Source of the DNA: Tsukamurella ocularis
GTDB taxonomy: Bacteria > Actinomycetota > Actinomycetes > Mycobacteriales > Mycobacteriaceae
Direction of reading: 5' to 3'
Assembly: GCF_024807615.1 (NCBI RefSeq)
Contig: NZ_JANUCJ010000005.1
Location: forward strand, 186,001 to 250,000
DNA: 64,000 bases
Part shown: positions 8,761 to 16,706 of the stretch, piece by piece
Numbering within the stretch: position 1 is the first letter of the stretch
Layout: the number at the start of each line of letters is the position of its first letter
Translations under genes and position numbers: made by a program
The notes under the pieces: model-generated
Database searches by the model: none
What the model saw: the letters and a program-made list of their open reading frames with translations, nothing else
Told to the model about the DNA's origin: nothing

Positions 8761-9804
8761 CTAGTAGCGGACCGCCGAGTTGTACGGGCCGGCGGCATCG
8801 ATCGGCACGACCTGCACGGGCACGCCGAAGGTGGAGGCGTGCACGACCTTTCCGTCGCCGACGTACATGCCGACGTGGGTGGCTGCGGAGTAGTAGACGA
8901 TGATGTCGCCCGGCTGCAGCTCGCCGCGCGAGACGGGGCGCCCGCCGTTGAGCTGGGCCTGCGAGGTGCGCGGCAGGGACTTGCCGGACTGCTGGTACGC
9001 CCAGACCATGAGCCCCGAGCAGTCGAACTGGCCCGGGCCGGTGCCGCCCCACGCGTAGGGGCTGCCGACGCGGGTGAGCGCTGCCCGGACGGCGGCGAGC
9101 TCCGCGGTGCTTCCCGGCGGCACCTTGCTGGGGTCGAACGGGGTGGGCGGGCCGATGAGCGTCTGGCGTTGGGCACCCGTGAGCCGGTCGTAGATCGCCT
9201 TGATCCGAGCGATCTCCTGCGCCAAGCGCGACTTCTTCTGCCTGAGGTCGGCGGCCTTGCGCTCGGCCTCCGTGCGGGTGTCCTCGGCCGACTTCGCGGC
9301 TTCGGCAGCACGGGTCGCCGCGGAATCGGCGGCGGCCTTCGACTTCTTGTAGGCGTCGACGGTGGCGACGACGTCGCGGTTGACGAAGTCGAGCGTCGAC
9401 ATCTGGTCGAGCATCTGTTGCGGAGAGTCGCTGACGAGGAGCGCATACGTGCGGTTGGTGCGCGAGCCCTTGTAATTGGCGACGACGACCGCGTCGATCT
9501 GGGGCTGCAGGGCGGCCTTACGGGCCTGCACTGCGGCGACCTCACGCTTCGCGGCCACGAGCGTGGCGTCGGCGACGCGCTTCGCGGCGGTCGCCTTCTC
9601 GGCGTCCTCCTGCGCGGCCTTCGCCGCCTCGTTGGTCCCGGAGGCCTGCTCCGAGAGGGCCTCGTACTGCTTCAGGGCCGCATCGGCGGTGTCGGGATCC
9701 GCGGTCGCGCTTCCGGTGACGGTCAGCCCGGCCACCAGGGCGACCACGGCGGACGCCGCGGAACCGCGCAGCACGAGCGAGCGAGAGGGGGAGGTCGATG
9801 ACAC
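8761..9804 (-). CDS. Secreted NlpC/P60 peptidoglycan endopeptidase with coiled coil (RipC/Rv2190c-like)
   Basis: 347 residues. Residues 1-37 are a signal peptide (basic start, hydrophobic AASAVVALVAGLTV, AlaxAla-like cut near TGSATA). Residues about 45-215 are an Ala/Lys/Glu-rich coiled coil that in RipC/FtsEX-type hydrolases controls access to the enzyme. Residues about 235-347 are an NlpC/P60 domain with Cys262 in FDCSGLM, His310 in THVGMYVG and His322 in VVHAST as the catalytic set. It should cleave peptide stems of peptidoglycan outside the membrane. The GTG used here has GGAAGG upstream; an earlier ATG at 9852 would put the palindrome at 9835-9850 inside the coding region. A close paralogue of the catalytic domain lies immediately upstream. 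Confidence 0.88.
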   Translation of the reverse strand: MSSTSPSRSLVLRGSAASAVVALVAGLTVTGSATADPDTADAALKQYEALSEQASGTNEAAKAAQEDAEKATAAKRVADATLVAAKREVAAVQARKAALQPQIDAVVVANYKGSRTNRTYALLVSDSPQQMLDQMSTLDFVNRDVVATVDAYKKSKAAADSAATRAAEAAKSAEDTRTEAERKAADLRQKKSRLAQEIARIKAIYDRLTGAQRQTLIGPPTPFDPSKVPPGSTAELAAVRAALTRVGSPYAWGGTGPGQFDCSGLMVWAYQQSGKSLPRTSQAQLNGGRPVSRGELQPGDIIVYYSAATHVGMYVGDGKVVHASTFGVPVQVVPIDAAGPYNSAVRY

Positions 9805-9834
9805 GGCCGAGCGGGTCCTTCCAAGCTGGAGCAC

Positions 9835-9850
9835 GATTGCGAACGCAATC
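9835..9850. promoter_or_regulatory. Perfect inverted repeat between the two NlpC/P60 genes
   Basis: GATTGCGAACGCAATC has two 7-bp arms around AA and lies in the 60-bp gap, 30 bp upstream of the coiled-coil hydrolase start. It could be an operator for that gene or a short attenuator stem. No T-run follows. Confidence 0.4.
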
Positions 9851-9864
9851 ACTGCCAGGTTACG

Positions 9865-10530
9865 TCAGTAACGACGGGCGGAGTAGACCGACATCTCGTT
9901 GAGCGGGCTTACCTTGACCGGGATGCCGTAGTTCACCGAGTGCACGACCTTGCCGTTGCCGATGTAGAGCGCGGCGTGGCTGCCGCCGTTGTAGATCACG
10001 ATATCGCCGGCCTGCAGGTCGGAGATCGGAATCGCGCGACCGCCGCCGAGCTGGCCGTAGCTGTCGCGCGGGACCGTGATCCCGGCCTGCTTCATGGACC
10101 AGTAGACGAGGCCCGAGCAGTCGAACGAGTTGGGGCCGGCGGAACCGTAGGAGTAGGGCAGGCCCGTGCGCGACAGCGCGGCCTGGACGACCTTGGCCTT
10201 CGCGCCGCCCGGCTGCACGCCGGCGACAGTGGTGACGCCCGGCTTCGGGGCGATCGCGACACCGGTGACGACGTTGGGCCGCGCGGCGGTGTTGCGGCTG
10301 GCGACGCTCTGCGCGGGCTTGGCCTTCCCTGCGGCGACGGCGGGCTTCACGCCGGGCGCGGGTGCGGGCTTCGCGTTGGGCGCGACCGGCGCAGGCGCCG
10401 CCGGAGCGGGCGTCGCGAACGCGGCCGTAGGTACCGCAAGCGTGCCGATGGTTACGGCGCCCGCTGCGAGGGCACCGCGTGCGACGGTGGCACCGCGGCT
10501 GGGCTGCGGCTGAAGTCGGTGTTTCGCCAC
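9865..10530 (-). CDS. Secreted NlpC/P60 peptidoglycan hydrolase behind a ydaO riboswitch
   Basis: 221 residues. A signal peptide covers residues 1-40 (hydrophobic GALAAGAVTIGTLAVPTAAFA). Residues about 41-105 are a Pro/Ala-rich linker likely to span the wall. Residues about 108-221 are an NlpC/P60 domain with Cys138 (FDCSGLV), His185 (SHAALYIG) and His197 (VVHSVN). Unlike its downstream neighbour it has no coiled coil, so its activity would be controlled at expression, matching the riboswitch in its leader. The GTG start is preceded by AGGAGA about ten bases away. Only 60 bp separate it from the second hydrolase, so read-through co-expression is likely. Confidence 0.9.
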   Translation of the reverse strand: MAKHRLQPQPSRGATVARGALAAGAVTIGTLAVPTAAFATPAPAAPAPVAPNAKPAPAPGVKPAVAAGKAKPAQSVASRNTAARPNVVTGVAIAPKPGVTTVAGVQPGGAKAKVVQAALSRTGLPYSYGSAGPNSFDCSGLVYWSMKQAGITVPRDSYGQLGGGRAIPISDLQAGDIVIYNGGSHAALYIGNGKVVHSVNYGIPVKVSPLNEMSVYSARRY

Positions 10531-10557
10531 GAAGCGATTCTCCTAAGTTTCTTCCCG

Positions 10558-10738
10558 ACCGCCGACCGAGTTAGCTGACGGGTTCGGGCGAGGAAGATGC
10601 CCTACCCCGGAGGCTCGAAGAACCTCCGGCGATTCACCCCGGATAACGCGTGTGGGTCCCCGGCGAGGCCTCGCGGCCTCTTAGGCGGTGACCTCGGGAG
10701 ACGGGGCGTGTTTCGCTCCGGGCTCCTCCGCAAGGTCT
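10558..10738 (-). ncRNA. Cyclic-di-AMP (ydaO/yuaA-type) riboswitch
   Basis: Read on the minus strand, the leader contains the conserved blocks of the ydaO class in order: GGGGACCC, a stem followed by GGGGTGAATCGCCGGAGG, a hairpin closing with CCTCCGGGGTAGGGC, then CCCGAACCCGTCAGCTAAC and a closing GTCGG/GGTCGG region just before the ribosome site. In actinobacteria this class binds c-di-AMP and commonly precedes NlpC/P60 and Rpf wall hydrolase genes, exactly as here. High c-di-AMP is expected to lower expression. Boundaries are approximate, taken from the predicted transcript start and the end of the last conserved block. Confidence 0.85.
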
Positions 10739-10743
10739 CAGAA

Positions 10744-10772
10744 AGATTACGAAACGGAAACGCGCCTGTCTA
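10744..10772 (-). promoter_or_regulatory. Promoter for the riboswitch and NlpC/P60 gene
   Basis: Minus strand: TAGACA (10767-10772), a 17-base spacer, then TAATCT (10744-10749). This is a good housekeeping sigma-factor promoter and would start the mRNA near 10737, just ahead of the riboswitch. Confidence 0.65.
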
Positions 10773-10818
10773 GCCGGACGCGCCGGGGAACCACCCCGAG
10801 GCGCCCCCGAAGCACACC

Positions 10819-11058
10819 CTATCCGGCCTGTTTCGCCTGGTCAGGGACTACCCTGAGGCGTGGCAACATTCCCTCGTTCGCGAATGCCGCGATTGCGTCA
10901 CTCAGCCCCGGTTCCGTGACCGAAGCGCCCCCGCTGCCGCCGGGCCCCGGCACGGGCGGTGCGGCCACGACGACCGGGCCGAGCAGGAAGCCCACGGAGC
11001 AGTCGCCGCAGGCTCGCGGCTTGGCGGGGCAGGTGGAGCAGTCGACGTGCAGCGTCAT
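10819..11058 (-). CDS. Small cysteine-rich conserved protein
   Basis: 79 residues with four clustered cysteines near the N-terminus, HVDCSTCPAKPRACGDCSVGFLLG, spaced as C-x2-C-x6-C-x2-C, a likely metal or iron-sulfur site. A glycine/proline linker and a C-terminal helix (SDAIAAFANEGMLPRLRVV) follow. Short proteins of this pattern are common beside the NlpC/P60 gene in Mycobacteriales, but I know of no assigned function. The ATG at 11058 has AAGGGA six bases upstream. It diverges from the nuclease gene at 11178. Confidence 0.75.
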   Translation of the reverse strand: MTLHVDCSTCPAKPRACGDCSVGFLLGPVVVAAPPVPGPGGSGGASVTEPGLSDAIAAFANEGMLPRLRVVPDQAKQAG

Positions 11059-11165
11059 GGTGCATCCCTTCGTTGGCGGGGTTTCGATGCCGGCGACGCT
11101 AGGCGCGGCGACTGACAAGTTTCGAGAGCGCGTTCGGTCGGCGAAAACCTGTCGGTGGGGTGTTC

Positions 11166-11171
11166 TACCGT
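11166..11171 (+). promoter_or_regulatory. -10-like hexamer for the DnaQ/UvrC-like gene (leaderless)
   Basis: TACCGT ends six bases before ATG 11178; this favours that ATG over the in-frame GTG at 11160, which would overlap the promoter. Confidence 0.5.
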
Positions 11172-11177
11172 CCTGGC

Positions 11178-13004
11178 ATGCAGCTCAGCCTGGACGACTG
11201 TGAGACGGGCACCGTCGACCCGCCTCTGCGAGAGGTGACCTTCGTCGTGGTCGACCTGGAGACCACGGGTGGCTCCCCCAAAGGGGGCGACGCGATCACC
11301 GAGATCGGCGCCGTCAAGGTGCGCGGCGGCGAGGTCCTGGGCGAGTTCGCGACGCTGGTCGACCCCGGTTGCGGCATCTCCCCGCACATCACGCACCTCA
11401 CCGGCATCACCACGGCGATGGTCACCGGCGCCCCGCGGATCGAGTCGGTGCTCCCCTCCTTCCTCGAGTTCGCCCACGGCGCCGTCCTCGTCGCGCACAA
11501 CGCCCGCTTCGACCTCGGCTTCCTCAAGGCGGCCGCGGCCGCCACCGGCACCCCATGGCCGAAGCCCGCGTCGCTGTGCACGGTCCAGCTCGCGCGCCGG
11601 GTGCTCACGCGGGACGAGGCGCCGTCGGTCAAGCTCAGCGAACTCGCGCGCCTGTTCCGCACCGAGACCACACCCAACCACCGCGCGCTCGACGACGCGC
11701 GGGCCACCGTCGAGGTGCTGCACGGGCTGATCGGGCGCGTCGGCAACCTCGGCATCCACACCCTCGGGGAGCTGCGCGGGCATCTACCGTCTGTCACGCC
11801 GCAGCAGCGCGCCAAGCGCCACCTCGCCGATCCGCTGCCGGAGCGGCCGGGCGTCTACTTGTTCCGCGGTCCGGGGAACGAGGTGCTCTACGTCGGTACG
11901 TCGGGGAACCTGCACCGCCGAGTGCGCAGCTACTTCACCGCCGGCGAGACGCGGGGCCGAATCAAGGAGATGGTGGGCCTCGCGGAACGGGTGGATCACG
12001 TGGAGTGCGCGCATGCGCTGGAAGCGGCCGCGCGGGAACTACGGCTCATCGCCGCGCACACTCCCCCGTACAACCGCCGGTCGAAGTACCCCAAGCGCGG
12101 CTGGTGGATCTGCCTCACGTCCGAGCCCTTCCCCCGGCTCGCCGTGAAGCGCTCCGCGCCGGCGGGCGCCCCGTGCATCGGACCGGTGCGCTCGCGGACC
12201 GACGCGGCGGACCTGGCCGAACTGCTCGCCGAGGCATGCGGGCTCCGCACCTGCACCACTCGCCTGCGCGCCGGCGCGGTCCACACGTGCGCCCTCGGAC
12301 CCGATGGCGCGCGCCCGCTCGGCGGGTGCCAGGCATCGGTCGCGGCACCGGAGCCCGCGGCCCTGTATCGGCCGCGGGCCGACCGGGCGGCCGCCGCGCT
12401 CATCGGGCGCTCGTCGGAGGTCTTCGAGGTGCTGGAGGCGCGTCTGGCGGCCCTCGCGGACCGGGAGTTCTTCGAGTCCGCCGCGCGGCTGCGCGACCGC
12501 GCGGCGCGCCTGGTGGACGCGGTCGCCCGCTCACACGCGCTCGTCGCCTTCGCGGACGTACCCGAGCTCTCGATCGCCCATCCCGACGGGGCCGGCGGCT
12601 GGGAGCTGTCGATCGTGCGCCACGGCCGGCTCGCCGCGGCCGGCGTCGCCCCACGCGGGGTGCCGCCGATGCCCGTCTTCGACCGGCTTCGCGCGAGCGC
12701 CGAGTCGGTCTATGAGGCGTTCGGCGACCTCGCCGCACCGGACGTGCCCGACACCCTCTTCCCCTCCGACACCCTGCACGGCGCCAGCCCGGAGGAGGCG
12801 GCACTCCTGCGCCGCTGGGCACTGCGGCCGGGGACGCGCATCGTCGACGTGCAGGGCATGTGGTGCGAGCCGCTGGCGGGGGCGGGTCGCTGGCTCGAGT
12901 GGTCCGGGCGGGCCACCGAGGCGGGCCGCGACGCCCGTGCGGCCGCGGCGCATCCGCGCGGGACCGCCAGGCAATACAGTGAGGAGGTCACGCACGCCGC
13001 GTGA
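11178..13004 (+). CDS. DEDDh exonuclease fused to UvrC-like GIY-YIG nuclease (Rv2191-like)
   Basis: 608 residues. Residues about 15-185 are a DnaQ-type 3'-5' exonuclease with Exo I FVVVDLETTGG, Exo II VAHNARFDLGFL and Exo III H-x3-LDDA (NHRALDDARAT). Residues about 210-290 are a GIY-YIG domain as in UvrC and Cho (GVYLFRGPGNEVLYVGTSGNLHRRVRSYF). The remaining 300 residues resemble UvrC/Cho linkers with a UvrB-binding-like helix pair (EARLAALADREFFESAARLRDRAARLVDA) but have no HhH tail. It probably incises or trims damaged DNA alongside UvrABC. The domain pair at this locus is standard for Mycobacteriales. A -10-like hexamer six bases upstream supports this ATG. Confidence 0.9.
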   Translation: MQLSLDDCETGTVDPPLREVTFVVVDLETTGGSPKGGDAITEIGAVKVRGGEVLGEFATLVDPGCGISPHITHLTGITTAMVTGAPRIESVLPSFLEFAHGAVLVAHNARFDLGFLKAAAAATGTPWPKPASLCTVQLARRVLTRDEAPSVKLSELARLFRTETTPNHRALDDARATVEVLHGLIGRVGNLGIHTLGELRGHLPSVTPQQRAKRHLADPLPERPGVYLFRGPGNEVLYVGTSGNLHRRVRSYFTAGETRGRIKEMVGLAERVDHVECAHALEAAARELRLIAAHTPPYNRRSKYPKRGWWICLTSEPFPRLAVKRSAPAGAPCIGPVRSRTDAADLAELLAEACGLRTCTTRLRAGAVHTCALGPDGARPLGGCQASVAAPEPAALYRPRADRAAAALIGRSSEVFEVLEARLAALADREFFESAARLRDRAARLVDAVARSHALVAFADVPELSIAHPDGAGGWELSIVRHGRLAAAGVAPRGVPPMPVFDRLRASAESVYEAFGDLAAPDVPDTLFPSDTLHGASPEEAALLRRWALRPGTRIVDVQGMWCEPLAGAGRWLEWSGRATEAGRDARAAAAHPRGTARQYSEEVTHAA

Positions 13005-13031
13005 ACGCCAGATCGATCGGAAGGCCCCGCA

Positions 13032-13307
13032 GTGATCACCGCGATCGTCCTCATCAACGCCGACGTGCACCGCATCCCCGAGACCGCGCAGGCCGTCGCG
13101 AACATCGAGGGCGTCACCGAGGTGTACTCGTGCGCCGGCGACATCGACCTCATCGCGAAGGTCCGCGTGCGCGAGCACGACCAGATCGCCGAGGTGGTCA
13201 CGGAGAAGATCAACCGCATCGACGGCGTCGCGAGCACGTCCACCCACATCGCCTTCCGCGAGTACGCCTCCGCGGACGTCGACGCGGGCTTCGACATCGG
13301 GAACTGA
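13032..13307 (+). CDS. Stand-alone Lrp/AsnC ligand-binding (RAM) domain protein
   Basis: 91 residues containing only the effector domain of Lrp-family regulators (ITAIVLINADVHRIPETAQAV, EGVTEVYSCAGDIDLIAKVRV, a terminal THIAFREY strand). There is no helix-turn-helix, so it cannot bind DNA alone. Such proteins form ring oligomers, may bind amino acids, and sit near trpD and the qcr genes in many actinobacteria. GGAAGG seven bases before the GTG start is a good ribosome site. It follows the nuclease gene by 27 bp and converges with the next gene. Confidence 0.85.
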   Translation: MITAIVLINADVHRIPETAQAVANIEGVTEVYSCAGDIDLIAKVRVREHDQIAEVVTEKINRIDGVASTSTHIAFREYASADVDAGFDIGN

Positions 13308-13311
13308 CGGC

Positions 13312-14229
13312 TCACCCGCCGTTGATGATCTCCAGCAGCTCCGGCGGCGGTGTCACGTTCAAGGCGTCGTCGGCGATGGTGCTGATCTGCGTCACCGTGC
13401 CGTCACGCCAGTAATAGACGTTCGGCGATACCGGCCCCACCCCGTCGGAGTAGCCGTTGGCGGCGAACACGGGCAACAGCATGAGGCCACCGAGTGCGGC
13501 CTCCGCACTCGAGCAGGCAGCGAACGCCAGCTGGTTGCGGAAGGGCGCGGCGAACAGCACGCCGCCGCTGACGTCGATGCCCGGCACCCACCGCGGGAGC
13601 AGTTCGGGCAGCAGCAATGCGCCGCTGGCGGTGAATACGGATTCGCTGAGAGCGCACTGGAATCGGTGACCGTCGTGCTCCACGGTCTCGACGCGGACCT
13701 CGGCCGTCTCGGTCAGCTCGCGGAACAGGTTCCGCCGCGCCCGGTCGTACCAGGGCCCGAGCGGCGCCATCTCTCGGACCGAGCCGTCGCCGAGCATGCT
13801 CACGTGGTCGGGGTGATCCACCACCAGGATCTCCGCGACGCCCGGCTGCCAGGGCAACGCGTAGTCGAAGGTCAGCCTCGGGTCGCCGGAGCCCACGGAG
13901 ACATCGAGCAGCCGCGCCACGATCCGGGTCAGCAGGTCATCACCGGTGGGGTCCTCACTGGGCCTGAGCAGCGCCGCCAGGTGCGCGCGGACGATCCGGT
14001 CCCACTCCTCCCCCTCGGCGACGTGGACCTTGCGCGCGAGGTTGTCGAGCCCCAGCGTTCGCCCGTCGACGAGAGCGAGGTGGTCACCGAACACCTGCGC
14101 CTCGAATCCGTTCTCCGCCAAGACGGCCCGCGTGAGTGCGCGCAACCGGTCCGCGTCGCGGATCGTCAGCAGATCCAGGTACGGGTCCGGCTGATCGTCG
14201 ACCGACTTCTTCCTCCCGAACAAGCCCAT
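13312..14229 (-). CDS. Conserved hypothetical protein
   Basis: 305 residues, soluble, beginning MGLFGRKKSVDD and consisting of alternating helices and strands without a signal peptide or membrane helix. I do not recognise a catalytic motif. The central part (VAEILVVDHPDHVSMLGDGSVREMAPLGPWYDRARRNLFREL) and the C-terminal LPVFAANGYSDGVGPVSPNVYYW resemble general actinobacterial DUF proteins in which two similar halves handle paired inputs, but I cannot name it. It converges with the Lrp-domain gene, 4 bp apart. A leaderless -10 supports the start. Confidence 0.7.
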   Translation of the reverse strand: MGLFGRKKSVDDQPDPYLDLLTIRDADRLRALTRAVLAENGFEAQVFGDHLALVDGRTLGLDNLARKVHVAEGEEWDRIVRAHLAALLRPSEDPTGDDLLTRIVARLLDVSVGSGDPRLTFDYALPWQPGVAEILVVDHPDHVSMLGDGSVREMAPLGPWYDRARRNLFRELTETAEVRVETVEHDGHRFQCALSESVFTASGALLLPELLPRWVPGIDVSGGVLFAAPFRNQLAFAACSSAEAALGGLMLLPVFAANGYSDGVGPVSPNVYYWRDGTVTQISTIADDALNVTPPPELLEIINGG

Positions 14230-14235
14230 GCCCCG

Positions 14236-14241
14236 AGAGTA
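14236..14241 (-). promoter_or_regulatory. -10-like hexamer for the gene at 13312-14229 (leaderless)
   Basis: TACTCT on the minus strand, six bases before the ATG at 14229. Confidence 0.45.
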
Positions 14242-14251
14242 GGCCTCGCAG

Positions 14252-15103
14252 TCAGTAGCCGCTGTGGCTGACCTCCGCGGCCTCGACCTCGATGCCGAAG
14301 TCGACGGCCTGCTGCACGATCTTCTGTGCCCGCGCGAGGCGCGGGAGGTCGGAGCCGTCGGTGATCTTGCCGCCGGACTTCTCGAAGGCGTCGATGAAGC
14401 CGTGCGCCCAGGCCACTTCCGACTCGCTCGGGCTCAGGCCGCGGTTGATGACGCCGGCGTGCTCCGGCGTGAGACACAGCTTCCCGGACATGCCCATCTC
14501 CTTTGCCAGCGCCGTCCCGGTGGGCAGGTGCGTGATGTTCAGGGTCGGCCCGTCGATCGGCGCAGGTAGGCGCGCCGCCCGCGACGCGATGACCAGCTGG
14601 GAGCGCGCATAGGCCAGGGCGATCGGGTCCTCGCCGACGGCGGTGTCGCGCTTGAAATCGCCCGTGCCGAAAGCGATCCGGAAGGTCGACGGCGCGGAGG
14701 CGATCCGCGCAACGTTCTGCATCCCGCGGGCCGTCTCGACGAGCGCGAGAATCGGCGTGCCGTCGGGGAGACGGTCCGCAGTGTCGTCGAGATGGCTCGA
14801 TCCCTCGGACTTCGCGAGCATGACGCCCTCGAGTCCCGCACACTGCTTGAGCGCGGCGCAGTCGGCACTCCAGTACTCGCTCGCCGCGTCGTTGATGCGC
14901 ACCCACGCGCGGTGGCCGGTCGACAGCCATTCGACGGTGTCCGCCCGCGCCTGTTCCTTATCCTTCGCGGCGACGGCGTCCTCGAGGTCGATGATCACGG
15001 CGTCGGCCTCGCTGGCCTGCGCGACGGCGAAGGACTCGGGGTGGGAGGCCGGGACGAGCAGCCAGGAACGGGCGATCTGCGGGGAGACGGTGCGCTTACT
15101 CAC
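14252..15103 (-). CDS. HpcH/HpaI aldolase / CitE-like lyase family protein
   Basis: 283 residues of the citrate-lyase beta (CitE) TIM-barrel family: RSWLLVPASHPESFAVA, the metal/acid strand DAVIIDLEDAVAAKDKEQAR, the substrate arginine in WVRIND, and the acid ILALVETARGM that binds magnesium in this family. These stand-alone CitE-like enzymes cleave or condense short acyl-CoA thioesters such as malyl- or citramalyl-CoA; the exact substrate is unknown. No CitD/CitF partner is nearby, so it is not classical citrate lyase. The GTG start has TAATGT seven bases upstream and no ribosome site. Confidence 0.85.
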   Translation of the reverse strand: MSKRTVSPQIARSWLLVPASHPESFAVAQASEADAVIIDLEDAVAAKDKEQARADTVEWLSTGHRAWVRINDAASEYWSADCAALKQCAGLEGVMLAKSEGSSHLDDTADRLPDGTPILALVETARGMQNVARIASAPSTFRIAFGTGDFKRDTAVGEDPIALAYARSQLVIASRAARLPAPIDGPTLNITHLPTGTALAKEMGMSGKLCLTPEHAGVINRGLSPSESEVAWAHGFIDAFEKSGGKITDGSDLPRLARAQKIVQQAVDFGIEVEAAEVSHSGY

Positions 15104-15110
15104 GCAGCCA

Positions 15111-15116
15111 ACATTA
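15111..15116 (-). promoter_or_regulatory. -10-like hexamer for the CitE-like gene (leaderless)
   Basis: TAATGT on the minus strand, seven bases before the GTG at 15103. Confidence 0.55.
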
Positions 15117-15172
15117 GGCGCGTGGAACGCTGGATTCCGCGGAATGGAATTTTGTGCGTTTCGTTCGTGCGC

Positions 15173-15640
15173 CTAGTCGGAGATGTCCGCGACGGTCGCG
15201 CCGCACGCCACGATCAGCGCGTCCGCGTCGACGATCGCGCTGTGTCCGTGCGCGCCCGCACCGAGGGCCACCGTCGCGCCGGCGATCCGCTCGTCGACGT
15301 ACACCGGCCAGTCTCCCCGCGCCCCGATGGGCGTGATCGTGCCGCGCTCGTACCCCGTGGCCTCGAGCGCCTCGTCGGCCGGCGGCATCGCGAGCCGGTT
15401 CACGCCGACCACGGCGCGAAGCTTGGGCCAGGCGATCGACCGATCGCCGGGGACCAGCGCGAACAGATAGGCGCCCTCGCCGCGGCGAACGACCAGCGAC
15501 TTCACCAGCTGCGACGGCGGCAGGTCCATGAGGGCCGCCGCCTCCTCCAGACTGCGCGCGGACGGGCGCTCGCGGACGGTCACCGTCAGGCCGCGGGCTG
15601 CGGCGTCCGCACGCATCCGATCCAGTCCCGACTCGCTCAC
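15173..15640 (-). CDS. YbaK/EbsC-family aminoacyl-tRNA deacylase-like protein
   Basis: 155 residues of the YbaK/ProX editing fold: LPPSQLVKSLVVRRGEGAYLFALVPGD contains the conserved lysine, followed by PPADEALEATGYERGTITPIG (the GG/PFG-like loop) and VYVDERIAGATVALGAGAHGHSAIVDADAL. The family hydrolyses mischarged Cys- or Ala-tRNA(Pro). The precise substrate of this subgroup is not established. Its GTG overlaps the trpD stop by four bases (GTGA), giving translational coupling with trpD. That start is preferred over one eleven codons earlier that would run deep into trpD. Confidence 0.85.
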   Translation of the reverse strand: MSESGLDRMRADAAARGLTVTVRERPSARSLEEAAALMDLPPSQLVKSLVVRRGEGAYLFALVPGDRSIAWPKLRAVVGVNRLAMPPADEALEATGYERGTITPIGARGDWPVYVDERIAGATVALGAGAHGHSAIVDADALIVACGATVADISD

Positions 15641-16683
15641 GCGCCCGCGATCTCCTGCGACAGCGCGATCCAACGGTCGAGCAGCGCCGCCGCCGCACCC
15701 GAGTCGACGGCCTCCGCGACCCGCGGCAGGTGCGCCGCGATCGAGTCCTGCACCGACTCGCCGGCGGTCAGCCCCTCGTACGCGGCGACCGCACCGGCCG
15801 AGTTGAGCAGCACCGCATCACGGACCGGGCCTTCCTCGCCGGCGAGGAAGGCCCGGGCGATCGCGGCGTTGACGGTCGCGTCGCCGCCCCGCAGATCCTC
15901 CATCGCGACGCGGCCGAGGCCCAGCTCGCGCGGGTCGACCGACTCGACCCCGACGCCGTCCTCCTGCACCCGCCACACAGTGGAGGTCGACGTGGTGGTC
16001 AGCTCGTCGAGCCCGTCGTCACCGCGGACGACGATGACGTGGTCCTGGCCGCCGCGATCGGCGAAGGCCTGCGCCACGACGGGCGCCAGATCGGCGAAGG
16101 CACAGCCGATGAGGCCGGCGGACGGGCGGCCGGGGTTGGTCAGCGGGCCGAGCACGTTGAAAACGGTCGGGATGCCGATCTCCTTGCGAGTCGCGCCGAC
16201 GAAGCGCAGGCCGGAGTGGAAGACGGAGGCGAGGCAGAAGCCGATACCCAGCTCGGCCGTGGTGCGCGCGACCCCGTCGGCGTTCAGCCCGATGGCCACG
16301 CCCAGCGCCTCGAGGCAGTCCGCGCCGCCCGACTTCGACGACGCCGCCCGGTTGCCGTGCTTGAGCACGGGCACGCCCGCGGCGGCGACGACGATCGAGC
16401 TCATGGTGGAGATGTTCACCGAGTGCGAGCGATCGCCGCCGGTGCCGACGATGTCGACGGCGCGAGCATCGAAGGGCACGGGAGTGGTGAGCGAGAGCAT
16501 CACGTCGGCCAGCGCCCGCACCTCGACGGGCGACGGCCCCTTCATCTTCATGGCCACGCCGAACGCGGAGATCTGCGACGGCGTCGCCCCGTCGCTCATG
16601 ATCTCGGACATCGCCCACCGCGCCTGCTCCGCGCTGAGGTCGCGCTGGGAGGTGAGCTCGGTGAGAACCGTCGGCCAATCCAT
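15637..16683 (-). CDS. trpD: Anthranilate phosphoribosyltransferase
   Basis: 348 residues. It joins anthranilate to PRPP, the second step of tryptophan synthesis. Motifs are VDIVGTGGDRSHSVNIST (PRPP pyrophosphate loop), KHGNRAASSKSGGADCLEALG (anthranilate/metal site) and FNVLGPLTNPGRP. The start ATG is set by TACAGT seven bases upstream, which makes the longer in-frame version (from 16734) unlikely. No other trp genes are near, as in M. tuberculosis where trpD stands apart at this site. The downstream YbaK-like gene is coupled by a four-base overlap. Confidence 0.95.
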   Translation of the reverse strand: MDWPTVLTELTSQRDLSAEQARWAMSEIMSDGATPSQISAFGVAMKMKGPSPVEVRALADVMLSLTTPVPFDARAVDIVGTGGDRSHSVNISTMSSIVVAAAGVPVLKHGNRAASSKSGGADCLEALGVAIGLNADGVARTTAELGIGFCLASVFHSGLRFVGATRKEIGIPTVFNVLGPLTNPGRPSAGLIGCAFADLAPVVAQAFADRGGQDHVIVVRGDDGLDELTTTSTSTVWRVQEDGVGVESVDPRELGLGRVAMEDLRGGDATVNAAIARAFLAGEEGPVRDAVLLNSAGAVAAYEGLTAGESVQDSIAAHLPRVAEAVDSGAAAALLDRWIALSQEIAGA

Positions 16684-16690
16684 GGCCGCA

Positions 16691-16696
16691 ACTGTA
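16691..16696 (-). promoter_or_regulatory. trpD: -10-like hexamer for trpD (leaderless)
   Basis: TACAGT on the minus strand, seven bases before the ATG at 16683; no ribosome site in between. Confidence 0.6.
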
Positions 16697-16706
16697 ATCG
16701 GGGCGG

